Shown here one piece after another: positions 34,200 through 43,400 of a stretch of 57,744 nucleotides of DNA (positions within the stretch are counted from its first letter, which is position 1; every line of letters starts with the position of its first letter). A program made the translations under genes and the position numbers. Origin of the DNA: Acidobacteriota bacterium (GTDB lineage: Bacteria > Acidobacteriota > Blastocatellia > Pyrinomonadales > Pyrinomonadaceae); assembly GCA_023436495.1 (NCBI GenBank), contig JAEZIT010000094.1:1-57744 (forward strand), read 5' to 3'. Under the pieces are notes generated by a model. That model saw only the letters and a list, made by a program, of their open reading frames with translations. It made no database searches and was not told the DNA's origin.

Positions 34200-34224
34200 G
34201 GCCGGCCGCATTTAGCGGCTGGCC
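34200..34224 (+). terminator. hairpin terminator after the thioredoxin-like gene
   Basis: GGCCGGCCGC (34200-34209) pairs with GCGGCTGGCC (34215-34224) across an ATTTA loop and is followed by ATATTATTTTG. The T-rich tail is imperfect. Confidence 0.6.
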
Positions 34225-34330
34225 GATATTATTTTGCGCTGTTATTCGCGTAACTAGGTGCAGTACAGGATCGCGAGACCATTACTTCCCGGTTTGCGCG
34301 GCCGGAAAATTATCTAAGTGAGGGGCATTT

Positions 34331-34912
34331 ATGCGAAACGTTGACCGCATTACTAAATTATTGCTTTCCATGCTCGTGATCGGAGTCTGGTGCCTGTTGA
34401 TACAGTCGTTCTTTCAGGTCGTTCCGGTTGAAGCGAGTACCGAAACGTCCGACACAAAGACGCCGCAGGTCATTCGCGCACGCGGTATTGTAATTGTCGA
34501 TGAACAGGGCCGCGACCGCATTATTATGGGCGCTCCGGTTCCAGATCCTCCACACGTGGGAAAACGCATCAATCCGGCACATGGGATGATCATTCTCGAT
34601 CGTAACGGGTATGAACGCTGGGGCGTCGGGATAATGGACAACACGGGACAGATGGCGATGGGCTTCGACGCTCCGCCTGATCCCGCCAATCCGAAAAAGA
34701 ACCCCGAGCGCCTTCACCTCATCGCCGACGGAAAAGGCGGGGCGATGATCCGCTTTCTGAACCGGCAGACAAGCGTCCCCGGCTGGATACGGCTCGGCGA
34801 GGACGACAAGCTTTACTTTGAATTTATCGATGTTCAGAAAGACAAGAACAAGGTAATTAAACGCCAGCTGGGCATGGATGGCGAGAAGATGGTCGAACAG
34901 CCGTTCAATTAG
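34331..34912 (+). CDS. hypothetical membrane-anchored protein
   Basis: The 193-residue protein has an N-terminal hydrophobic segment (KLLLSMLVIGVWCLLIQSFFQVV). Beta-rich repeats follow: ARGIVIVDEQGRDRIIMGAPVPDP, GMIILDRNGYERWGVGIMDNTGQMAMGFDAP and LHLIADGKGGAMIRFLNRQTSVPGWIRLGEDD. The 'I-I-x-D-x-x-G-x-x-R' unit occurs twice. No family name is recognised. It is probably an extracytoplasmic domain tethered to the inner membrane. A hairpin at 34931-34958 closes the transcript. Confidence 0.6.
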   Translation: MRNVDRITKLLLSMLVIGVWCLLIQSFFQVVPVEASTETSDTKTPQVIRARGIVIVDEQGRDRIIMGAPVPDPPHVGKRINPAHGMIILDRNGYERWGVGIMDNTGQMAMGFDAPPDPANPKKNPERLHLIADGKGGAMIRFLNRQTSVPGWIRLGEDDKLYFEFIDVQKDKNKVIKRQLGMDGEKMVEQPFN

Positions 34913-34930
34913 ACCTACGATAGCCAAGGC

Positions 34931-34958
34931 CGGAGCCCGAGTTTTATGCCGGGCTCCG
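34931..34958 (+). terminator. hairpin terminator after the 34331 gene
   Basis: CGGAGCCCG (34931-34939) pairs perfectly with CGGGCTCCG (34950-34958). No long T run follows, so termination strength is uncertain. Confidence 0.55.
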
Positions 34959-35028
34959 ATTCCCCTCCGCGGGCCGTTCAAATTGCTTCCGTTCGTTCGG
35001 CAAAATGGGCGTATAATATTGAACCGAA

Positions 35029-36012
35029 ATGAAAAGCTGTCCAACGTGCAGTCGGGCGTATAGTGACGATACGCTCAACTTCTGCCTGGACGACGGTTCG
35101 CCGCTCTCGAATTCTTCGATCGAGGAAATGCATACGCTTCCGCTGCTGCCGATGCAGCCTGCCTCACTGCACCAGCACATTCGCTACACTGAAACCCCGG
35201 ACGGCGTTCACATTGCCTATTCGGTTATCGGCAGCGGGCCGCTGCTTGTACGTGTTTTGGGCCATTTCACACACCTCGAGATGGAGTGGGAATGGCCCGA
35301 GCTTCGATATTTCTGGGAAAAGCTTGCCGAACGCTTCACGGTCATTCGGTACGACGGCCGGGGTATAGGAATGTCCGGTAAATTTGACGGGGATTTTACG
35401 GAAGAGACGCGCCGGACCGACCTCGAAGCTGTACTTGACGCCACCGAAGCGGATTCGGATATTGCTCTGCTGGGAATTTCCGAAGGCGGCTGGACCTCGG
35501 CCGATTTCACGGTACGCCATCCGGAACGAATATCACGCCTGGTGCTGTACGGATCATATTGCCGCGGAGCGCAGGCACGCCCGAATTTCGACTCCGAAGA
35601 GGACGAGGCGCTGAACACCCTGATCCGAAAGGCCTGGGGCCGCAGCACGCCCGCGTTTCGCCAATTATTTACAAGCCGCTTTTTTGGCCCCGATGCCGAC
35701 CGGAGCCTTCTCGCGCATTTTGACGACATGCAGCGCCGGTCCGCCGACCCGGAAACCGCCGCCCGCTATTATGAATCTCTGCATAAACGCGGCGACGGCA
35801 CCGAGCTTTTCGGCAGCGTTCGGGTACCGACATTCGTCGTCCATTTCCGCGACGACACCGCCGTAAGTGCCGACGAAGGCCGCCTGCTGGCGTCGGTCAT
35901 TCCGGGTGCACAGCTAGTGCTGCTGCCCGGCGGTTCGCATTATTTTTTGACGGATCGCGCACTAGCGACAAGCGTCGCCGATGCCATTGGCAGATTTTTT
36001 GAGAAGCAGTAG
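35029..36012 (+). CDS. alpha/beta hydrolase with an N-terminal zinc ribbon
   Basis: The first 27 residues, MKSCPTCSRAYSDDTLNFCL followed by DDGSPLS, form a small zinc-ribbon-like knuckle with Cys4, Cys7 and Cys19. The rest (about 45-325) is an alpha/beta hydrolase: YSVIGSGPLLVRVLGHFTHLEMEW, RYDGRGIGMS, nucleophile elbow LLGISEGGWTS, VHFRDDTAVS and the His in LPGGSHYFL. This hydrolase type often sits next to cyclase or regulatory domains. The ribbon appears in front of several unrelated domains in this group of bacteria (general recollection). Confidence 0.8.
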   Translation: MKSCPTCSRAYSDDTLNFCLDDGSPLSNSSIEEMHTLPLLPMQPASLHQHIRYTETPDGVHIAYSVIGSGPLLVRVLGHFTHLEMEWEWPELRYFWEKLAERFTVIRYDGRGIGMSGKFDGDFTEETRRTDLEAVLDATEADSDIALLGISEGGWTSADFTVRHPERISRLVLYGSYCRGAQARPNFDSEEDEALNTLIRKAWGRSTPAFRQLFTSRFFGPDADRSLLAHFDDMQRRSADPETAARYYESLHKRGDGTELFGSVRVPTFVVHFRDDTAVSADEGRLLASVIPGAQLVLLPGGSHYFLTDRALATSVADAIGRFFEKQ

Positions 36013-36053
36013 ATCGGCCGGCATGCCGCGGCCCCGGTGAGTGATCAGAAGCT

Positions 36054-37031
36054 CTACGCGTGGGCTGTTTCTGCCTGAACGGCTTTGAACCATTCGACGA
36101 ACTTCGGGAGCCCCTGTTCTATCTTGGTCTGCGGATCATACCCGAGCAGTTCTTTAGCCTTTGAGATATCGGCGAACGTTATGGGAACGTCGCCCGGCTG
36201 CATCGGCTGGCGGTCGATCACTGCCTTTTTGCCGAGGTTTTCCTCCAGCAATTCGATAAGGCGGGTCAATTCCGTCGTTTCGCTTTCGCCGAGGTTGAAC
36301 ACTTCGTGCATGGTGCCGTCATAATCGATCGAGGCACGTACGCCCTGAATGATGTCGTCGACGTAGGTATAATCACGCCGCGTCGTGCCATCGCCGAACA
36401 TTTGGATCGGCCTGCCGTCCCAAATCAATTTAGAGAATTTATGTATCGCAAGGTCGGGCCGCTGCCGGGCTCCGTAAACCGTGAAAAAACGAAGACAAAC
36501 CGTCCGAACGTTATAAAGGTGCGAATACGTGTGACACATCAGCTCGCCGGCGGCCTTGGTCGAAGCATAGGGCGAGATCGGGTGGTTAATACGGTCTGCT
36601 TCCGAAAACGGCACTTTGCAGTTGATGCCGTAAACGCTCGACGATGAGCCGAAAACGAACTGCCCTATCTCGAAATCGCGCGCCAATTCCAGCAGGTTCA
36701 AGGTCCCGTCGACATTCGTCTGGTAATACAGCACCGGTTCACGAAGGGACGGGCGCACTCCGGCTCGGGCCGCGAGATGAACGATCACGTCGAATTCGCG
36801 TTCGTCAAAGATCTTTCGAAGTTTCGCCGCATCGCGAATATCCGCCTGGATCATGCGGTAATTCGGCTCATTAATATGAGCGGCAATATTGGCACGCTTG
36901 ATATCAGGCGAATAGAAATCATTAAGGTCGTCAACGACCGTAATATCCCACACGCCTTCACTCAAAAGGCGGTCGACCAAATGCGAGCCGATAAACCCCG
37001 CTCCGCCTGTAACCAAAATGCTCTTATTCAC
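36054..37031 (-). CDS. NAD-dependent nucleotide-sugar epimerase/dehydratase (UDP-glucuronate 4-epimerase-like)
   Basis: The 325-residue SDR enzyme has the NAD motif VTGGAGFIGSHLVDRLL, VHLAARAGVRPSLREPVLYYQTNVDGTLNLLELA, the SSSSVYG catalytic serine region and a YASTKAAGE Tyr-Lys pair. It also has RFFTVYGARQRPDLAIHKF and the late GDGTTRRDYTYVDDIIQGV block. The RPSLREP and RQRPDLAI segments are closest to UDP-glucuronate 4-epimerases, which would supply UDP-galacturonate for polysaccharides; the exact substrate is inferred. It stands alone between two plus-strand genes. Confidence 0.88.
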   Translation of the reverse strand: MNKSILVTGGAGFIGSHLVDRLLSEGVWDITVVDDLNDFYSPDIKRANIAAHINEPNYRMIQADIRDAAKLRKIFDEREFDVIVHLAARAGVRPSLREPVLYYQTNVDGTLNLLELARDFEIGQFVFGSSSSVYGINCKVPFSEADRINHPISPYASTKAAGELMCHTYSHLYNVRTVCLRFFTVYGARQRPDLAIHKFSKLIWDGRPIQMFGDGTTRRDYTYVDDIIQGVRASIDYDGTMHEVFNLGESETTELTRLIELLEENLGKKAVIDRQPMQPGDVPITFADISKAKELLGYDPQTKIEQGLPKFVEWFKAVQAETAHA

Positions 37032-37191
37032 GATATATAATTATTCACGGATGAAAACTCTAGCGTTCTAGGCAAGATACCATATTTGAAAATAACGGGC
37101 AAAATCGTGGTGGAAGGCCTATATCTATGATAGAATTTGTCTGTTCCGCAGTCACCCTGCGAATCAATTTCCCAGAATTTAAGGAGTAAAA

Positions 37192-38550
37192 ATGAAGAAT
37201 TACGGTTTTGCCTGCCTGCTGCGGCTATGCCTCGCAGTTTTGGCCGTTGCTGTCTGCATTCAGGCAGTACCCGCACAAAAGTTCGACCGCATCGAGCGTG
37301 AACGCCTCGCAGGCTATTTGAAACAAACGCGTAAATTGATCAGCGAGCACTATTACGATCCGCAGTTCGGCGGAATGGACCTGGAGGCTCGCTTCAAACA
37401 AGCCGAAGAGAAATTGAAGGGCGCGACCTCGGTCGGCCAAGGATTCTCGATCATTGCGCAGGCCGTTGTCGACATGAACGATTCGCACACGACGTTCTAT
37501 CCGCCGGCGACCAATTTAATGGTCAGCTATGGCTGGCGAGTTCGCATGTTCGGTGACAAACCGCTGATCACATTCGTAAAGGAAAAGAGCGACGCCCAAA
37601 ATAAGGGCCTGAAGGTCGGCGATGAGGTTCTTGCGATCAACGGCTTCCGGCCAAATCGCAAAGAGCTTCGCAAAATGCTTTATTACTATCTAACGCTGAA
37701 CCCGCAAAAAAGAATGGTTCTGGACGTGAAGAGTCCGAACGGCGAGGTCCGCAAACTCGAGATCGACTCTGACGTAAAACAGCTGAAACGCGTCATGAAC
37801 CTAACCAATACAGTAGAGTTCAATGAAGCGGTTCGCGACGGCGACAAGGTCGACCAACTCTCTCGTCACTATTTCAAGGACATAAACGGAGTACTGATCT
37901 GGAAAATGCCGAGCTTTTCCTTTGATCCTTCGCAGGTTGAACGCTTTATGGCCGAACCAAAGGGCAAGCGAGCAATGATACTCGACCTCCGGAACAATGG
38001 CGGCGGCTATGTGGTCACACTCGAAAAGATCGCCGGTTACTTCTTCGAGAACGATGTTAAGATCGCCGAACTTAAAGGCCGCAAGAAGATGGATCCGCAA
38101 ATCGCAAGATCACGCGGCCAAGACGGCTTCAAAGGAAATGTCATTGTCCTTGTCGACGCTAATTCCGGTTCGGCTTCGGAGATCTTTGCTCGGTTGATGC
38201 AGCTTGAGAATCGCGGAAAAGTGATCGGCGATGTTTCGGCGGGCGCAGTGATGCAGTCGCGGTTCCGCACCGTAGACGCCGGCGTTGACACGCTTATTCA
38301 ATACGGCGTGAGCGTGACGGAGGCAGACGTGATCATGAGCGACGGTAAAAGCCTTGAGCATGTCGGAGTAATTCCGGATATCAGCGTCATCCCGACGGGC
38401 GAAGATCTTGCTCTCCGTCGCGATCCGGCGCTGGCCAAGGCGCTTGAGGAACTCGGCATCAAGATCACGTCCGACGATGCGGGCAAGATCTTTCCCGACG
38501 AGATCGAGGTTGAATTCTCAACCAATTTCCCGATCAGCCTTCGTTGGTAA
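37192..38550 (+). CDS. secreted S41-family (C-terminal processing-like) serine protease
   Basis: The 452-residue protein has a signal peptide (ACLLRLCLAVLAVAVCIQAVPAQ) and a PDZ-like region with KNKGLKVGDEVLAINGF-type spacing at about 140. The tail-protease core has MILDLRNNGGGYV, the nucleophile in DANSGSASEIFARLMQ and a lysine in ENRGKVIGDVSAG about 25 residues later, the Ser-Lys dyad of S41. A KSLEHVGVIPDISV block closes the fold. A ribosome-binding site (AAGGAG) lies before the ATG. An intrinsic terminator follows at 38580. Confidence 0.9.
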   Translation: MKNYGFACLLRLCLAVLAVAVCIQAVPAQKFDRIERERLAGYLKQTRKLISEHYYDPQFGGMDLEARFKQAEEKLKGATSVGQGFSIIAQAVVDMNDSHTTFYPPATNLMVSYGWRVRMFGDKPLITFVKEKSDAQNKGLKVGDEVLAINGFRPNRKELRKMLYYYLTLNPQKRMVLDVKSPNGEVRKLEIDSDVKQLKRVMNLTNTVEFNEAVRDGDKVDQLSRHYFKDINGVLIWKMPSFSFDPSQVERFMAEPKGKRAMILDLRNNGGGYVVTLEKIAGYFFENDVKIAELKGRKKMDPQIARSRGQDGFKGNVIVLVDANSGSASEIFARLMQLENRGKVIGDVSAGAVMQSRFRTVDAGVDTLIQYGVSVTEADVIMSDGKSLEHVGVIPDISVIPTGEDLALRRDPALAKALEELGIKITSDDAGKIFPDEIEVEFSTNFPISLRW

Positions 38551-38579
38551 ATAACCTAAACTTGCTTTGATCGTAAATG

Positions 38580-38616
38580 CCGGGCCTGATTCCTTTCGGA
38601 TAAGGCCCGGTTTTTT
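38580..38616 (+). terminator. intrinsic terminator of the S41 protease gene
   Basis: CCGGGCCT (38580-38587) and AGGCCCGG (38603-38610) form a perfect stem followed by six T residues. Confidence 0.88.
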
Positions 38617-38738
38617 CGTGGCCGCAGCAATGGCTCGGTGTCGGCCGGCGCTCTCGGGCGCGTGTGTTTTTCCTTGTCATTCACCGCCCGTGTCCTTATA
38701 CTGCAATATGGCGATTTGCCTGAAAAAGGAGTTGGATC

Positions 38739-39239
38739 TTGCAGCCTAAAGTTCACAGAGGAAAGATGACGGCCGACGGTTTTCGATTTGCGATCGTCGC
38801 CAGCCGTTGGAACGATTTTTTGACGTCGAAGCTGATCGACGGAGCGCTCGATGCTTTAGAAAGTCATGGAGCCGACGAATCGTCGGTCGAGATCTTTAAG
38901 GTGCCCGGTTCGTTCGAATTGCCGTTGACGGCCTTAAAGGCGGCAGAGAGCGGTAAATTCGACGCGGTGATCGCCATCGGAGTCGTTATCCGTGGTGAAA
39001 CTCCGCATTTCGATTACGTCGCGGGCGAAGCGGCAAGCGGCATTTCTCGGGCTGCGCTGCAGACGGGCGTGCCTGTTATGTTTGGCGTGATCACAGCCGA
39101 TACGCTTGACCAGGCGATCAATCGCGCCGGAGTAAAGGCCGGCAACAAAGGGTATGAGGCGGCGATTTCCGCCGTAGAAGTAGTAAATTTGTACAAGGCA
39201 ATGGACGGCCGGAAAAAGCAGTCCGCTGCCCAAGGGTAA
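38739..39239 (+). CDS. ribH: 6,7-dimethyl-8-ribityllumazine synthase
   Basis: RibH condenses 5-amino-6-ribitylamino-uracil with butanone phosphate in riboflavin synthesis and often assembles into hollow capsids. The 166-residue protein has FRFAIVASRWNDFLTSKLIDGAL, VEIFKVPGSFELPLTALKAAESGKFDAVIAIGVVIRGETPHFDYVAGEA (with the catalytic His in this block) and VPVMFGVITADTLDQAINRAG. Length is normal. The start is a TTG at 38739, supported by AAGGAG seven bases upstream; an ATG nine codons later lacks such a box. nusB follows within 20 bases, a common pairing. Confidence 0.95.
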   Translation: MQPKVHRGKMTADGFRFAIVASRWNDFLTSKLIDGALDALESHGADESSVEIFKVPGSFELPLTALKAAESGKFDAVIAIGVVIRGETPHFDYVAGEAASGISRAALQTGVPVMFGVITADTLDQAINRAGVKAGNKGYEAAISAVEVVNLYKAMDGRKKQSAAQG

Positions 39240-39257
39240 GGTAAGGGTTTTTCCGTA

Positions 39258-39752
39258 ATGTCGTTTGAAAAATCAGGAAAGAGTTCGGGAACGCGTCATA
39301 TGGCCCGCGAATCTGCATTGCAGATGCTGTTTGCGGCGGATCTCGTCAAGAATGACGCTAATTTGCTCACAAAGGCTTATTGGGACGAACTCGGCGAAAC
39401 GGGAGTCGACGAGAAAACCCGCGAGTTTGCGAATAATCTTGTAACGGGAACGCTTCGTGAGATCACGGGCATCGACGATCGGATCCGGACGAGAGCCGAG
39501 CACTGGCGGATCGAACGGATGGCCATTGTAGACCGCAATGTTCTCCGCCTTGCCGTTTACGAATTTCTTTACGAGGACACGCCCGAGACCGTAGTTATCA
39601 ACGAAGCCCTCGAGATCGCCCGCCGCTTCTCAACCTTCGAAGCAACTCAATTTATCAACGGTATCCTTGACGCAATTAAGCACGACCTCGAAAACGAGCG
39701 TTCGGCCGGCTCCGGCGATTCGAACGAGAGATCACAAGCTTCCTCGATCTAG
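39258..39752 (+). CDS. nusB: transcription antitermination factor NusB
   Basis: NusB binds boxA RNA with S10 to keep RNA polymerase antiterminated on rRNA operons. The 164-residue protein has RHMARESALQMLFAAD, the central FANNLVTGTLREITGID, and RTRAEHWRIERMAIVDRNVLRLAVYEFLYEDTPETVVINEALEIARRFSTFEATQFINGILDAI. These are the family's conserved helices. Length is normal with a short acidic C-terminal tail. It follows ribH in the same direction. Confidence 0.95.
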   Translation: MSFEKSGKSSGTRHMARESALQMLFAADLVKNDANLLTKAYWDELGETGVDEKTREFANNLVTGTLREITGIDDRIRTRAEHWRIERMAIVDRNVLRLAVYEFLYEDTPETVVINEALEIARRFSTFEATQFINGILDAIKHDLENERSAGSGDSNERSQASSI

Positions 39753-39761
39753 GCTGCCGCA

Positions 39762-40367
39762 ATGGATGCTCTTGTCCGGACTTATCGACGACTCGCAATT
39801 CTAGTATTATTGCTGATTCTGGCCGTTCCCGCCGCGGCGCAGGACCTTCCGGACAAGATCCGCGGATACAAGGTCCATCGCGCTAAAGTTTCGGTCACCC
39901 GGGCAAGATCGAACGATTCCGTCAGCGGCACATCGGATGCCGGTGTTACCGTGGGCGAGCCCGCTGTCGTTCACGTCTCTCCTTTGGGGATCACCTTTGA
40001 ACTTACCGCTGAGATCGCCGGCATCGAGCAATCCACGCGCATCGATTTCCTTTCATTTCATGATCTCCGGGTCAACGGGATCAAAGTCGAGGCCGAAGAA
40101 TTCCGCGAATCCTTTGAAATACGCCGTGGGCATAAGGCAACGCTGCCAAAACCCGCGCGGTTCTTTGTCAGCAGCGCGCAGGCAGCAAAGGCTGTATGGA
40201 AGGAATTTACCGGCTCTGACGAAGACTGGGAAGTTACAGGCCGAATGTTCGTCTTCGGGCGTTTCCGAAAATTCGGCTTTGAGTTCAGGCGAGTGGTCCC
40301 TGTCGATATTCGCTTAAGCATCAAGAACCCGCTTCGCGACGCCGATCCCGCTAACGCCGGATCATGA
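39762..40367 (+). CDS. secreted hypothetical protein
   Basis: The 201-residue protein has a clear signal peptide (LAILVLLLILAVPAAAQ). A beta-rich region follows: GYKVHRAKVSVTRARSNDS, AVVHVSPLGITFELTAEIAGIEQSTRIDFLSFHDLRVNGIKVEAEE and FVFGRFRKFGFEFRRVVPVDIRLSI. Charged and hydrophobic residues alternate as in small periplasmic beta-sandwiches. No family is recognised. It begins nine bases after nusB and precedes kgd by about 90 bases. Confidence 0.6.
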   Translation: MDALVRTYRRLAILVLLLILAVPAAAQDLPDKIRGYKVHRAKVSVTRARSNDSVSGTSDAGVTVGEPAVVHVSPLGITFELTAEIAGIEQSTRIDFLSFHDLRVNGIKVEAEEFRESFEIRRGHKATLPKPARFFVSSAQAAKAVWKEFTGSDEDWEVTGRMFVFGRFRKFGFEFRRVVPVDIRLSIKNPLRDADPANAGS

Positions 40368-40454
40368 AGCAAGCCAATGCTTACTGTTTTGCCCGGATTG
40401 CGGTAAAATGGAACTTTGCATTAGCAAAGTATTAAAAGAGGTTTTATTACCATC

Positions 40455-43400
40455 GTGAGCGAAAATAACAGCAATCTATCGGAATTAATCGCCGAAAATT
40501 TCGGCGCGAACGCGAGCTACGTTGAAGGCTTGCTTAGCCGTTACCGGACCGAACCAAAATCGGTCGACGAATCATGGCGATCCTATTTCGCTGAACTCCT
40601 CAGCGGCGGCCGGCCGTCGGTCGAAACTGCCGCAAACAGCCAAGCCGCGGCTCCTGCTCCGGCGCCCGAAAAGCCGGTGCAGCCTGCACCGCCACCACAG
40701 CCCGTCGTCGCGATCTCAAAAGACACCGAACCTAAGCCGTTGGTCGGTCCGGCGAAAAAGATCGTTGAGAACATGGAGCAAAGCCTGACCGTTCCGACGG
40801 CAACCAGTGTTCGAAACATGCCGGTCAAGATCCTTGAGGAAAACCGCCGTGTGATCAACGAGCATTTACAGGCCCGCGGCCGCGGAAAGGTATCGTTCAC
40901 ACACATCATCGCTTGGGCGATCATCAAGGCGGTCAAGGAATATCCGCAGATGAATCACGGCTACGGCTTCGTGAACAATGCTCCGTCGCGGCTTGAGCAC
41001 GAGAACATAAATCTCGGGATCGCAATAGACATCGAAAAAAAGGACGGTTCGCGAAATCTGCTCGTTCCGAACATTAAAGGAACGAACAAGATGAATTTCG
41101 CTGAATTCCTCGCCGCCTTTAATGAACAGGTCAGCAAGGCACGCGAAGGAAAACTGGTTATCGAAGATTTCCAGGGTACGACGATCTCTCTGACCAACCC
41201 CGGAACCATCGGGACCGTTGCCTCAAACCCGAGGCTTATGGCCGGACAGAGCGCGATCATCGCCACGGGTGCGATCGAATATCCTGCCGAATATCAGGCG
41301 ATGACGTCTGCCGCCTTGTCCCAACTCGGTATCAGCAAAACGATCACGCTGACGAGCACTTATGACCACCGCGTCATTCAGGGTGCCGAGAGCGGCCTCT
41401 TTTTGGCAAAGATCCACGAATTTCTTATCGGCCAGCATGGATTTTATAACGAGATCTTTTTTGACCTTGAGATCAATTATCCGCCGCTCCGCTGGGCGGA
41501 GGACTACAACCCGAACCTGCTTGGCGGCGACCGGTTTACCGAACAGATAGAAAAACAAGCCAGTGTTCTGCAGTTGATCAACGCGTACCGCACGCGGGGC
41601 CATTTGCTCGCGGATGTCGATCCGTTGAATATGACGCGGCATCACGCCGATGAACTCGAGTTGGAGAATTTCGGCTTGACCGTTTGGGACCTCGATCGCG
41701 AATTCGTGACGGGCGGTTTGCACGACGAGAAAACCGCGACGCTTCGCCGTATTCTCGACATTCTTCGCAGTGCCTATTGCGGAAAGGTTGGTATTGAATA
41801 CAGACACATTCAAAACAAGCGCGAAACGGAATGGATCCGAAGAAAGGTCCGCGAACAGTTCGTCGACCCGGTCGCACTTGAGCCCGAACTAAAGAAAGCT
41901 CTTTTGCAGAAGCTGATCGAGGCAGAACAGTTCGAGCAGTTCCTGCATAAGAAATACCTCGGGCAAAAGCGTTTCTCGCTTGAAGGCTGTGAAACGGTCA
42001 TTCCCATGCTTGACCAGCTTGTCGAAGGTGCATCGGCACGTGGTGTCGATGATCTTTATATGGGAATGGCTCACCGCGGACGGCTGAACGTGCTGTCGAA
42101 TATTGTGGGCGATCCGGACACCGGTGACATGGCTGAACGCATCTTCACGGTATTTGAAGGCACTTCGCACCCGAGCTTTCCTGCCGACGAAGGCGACGTG
42201 AAATACCACCAGGGCGCGGTCGGCCTGCGAAAGACGAAAAGCGGCCGCGAACTTCGCGTTCAGCTTTCCTGCAACCCGAGCCATCTCGAATTCGTCAACC
42301 CGGTTGTCGAGGGCATGGCGCGCGCGAAGCAGGACGACCTTCGCAACGGCGAACAGATGTCGCGCGAAGAGGTTTATGACAAGGTGCTTGCGGTGCTGCT
42401 GCACGGCGACGCCGCGTTCGCGGGTCAGGGTATCGTAATGGAGACTCTGCAGCTTGCGAACCTTCCCGGTTACCGAACGGGCGGCACGATCCACATTGTC
42501 ATCAATAACCAGATAGGATTCACGACCGGCCCGGAATCGGGCAGAAGCTCGATCTATTCGACCGACGCAGCACAGATCACACAGACGCCGATATTTCACA
42601 TTAACGGCGACGATCCGGAAGCGGCATACCGTGTGATCCAGATCGCGCTGGATTATCGCCACGAATTTGATAAGGACGTGGTACTGGATCTGGTCGGCTT
42701 TCGGCGGCTTGGGCACAACGAGACCGATGAGCCAAGTTATACGCAGCCGCTCATGTATGCTCGCGTAAAGGCCCATCCGGGAACACGGCATATTTATGCT
42801 CAGAAGCTTATACGCGAGGGCGTGATCACCGAAGAAGGCCTGGCGGAGATGACGAACAAGATCGTCGAAAAATACGAAGGAATTCTTCAGCGCGCTAAAC
42901 AGATCGCGACAGAGAAACCGAAAAAGGCCGCACTGAATCCGCCGATCGTTGAAGAAGATGGTTCGGCAGTGATGCCGACGGCCGCGGATGCGGAACAGAT
43001 CCGGGCAGCTTCAGACAAGATCTCGCTTGTCCCGCAGGGATTTAATATCAACCCGAAAATGGTCGGACAGCTTGCACGCCGCGCAAAAATGGGCTCCGGC
43101 GAAGTTCCGATGGATTGGGGCTTTGCTGAGGCAATGGCGATCGGAACGCTGGTGCTTGAGGGTTATCCCATCCGCTTGAGCGGCCAGGATTCGGGACGCG
43201 GAACATTCTCGCAGCGTCACGCCTCGATGTACGACACGATCACGGGCGAGCGCTGGTCTCCGCTGACCGAATTGCGAAACGAGGCAAATCCGAAAGCGCG
43301 TTTCTACGTCTTTGACAGTTCCCTTTCGGAATCCGGCGTTCTTGGTTTCGAGTACGGCTATTCGATCAGCTGCCCGAATGACCTTGTGATGTGGGAAGCT

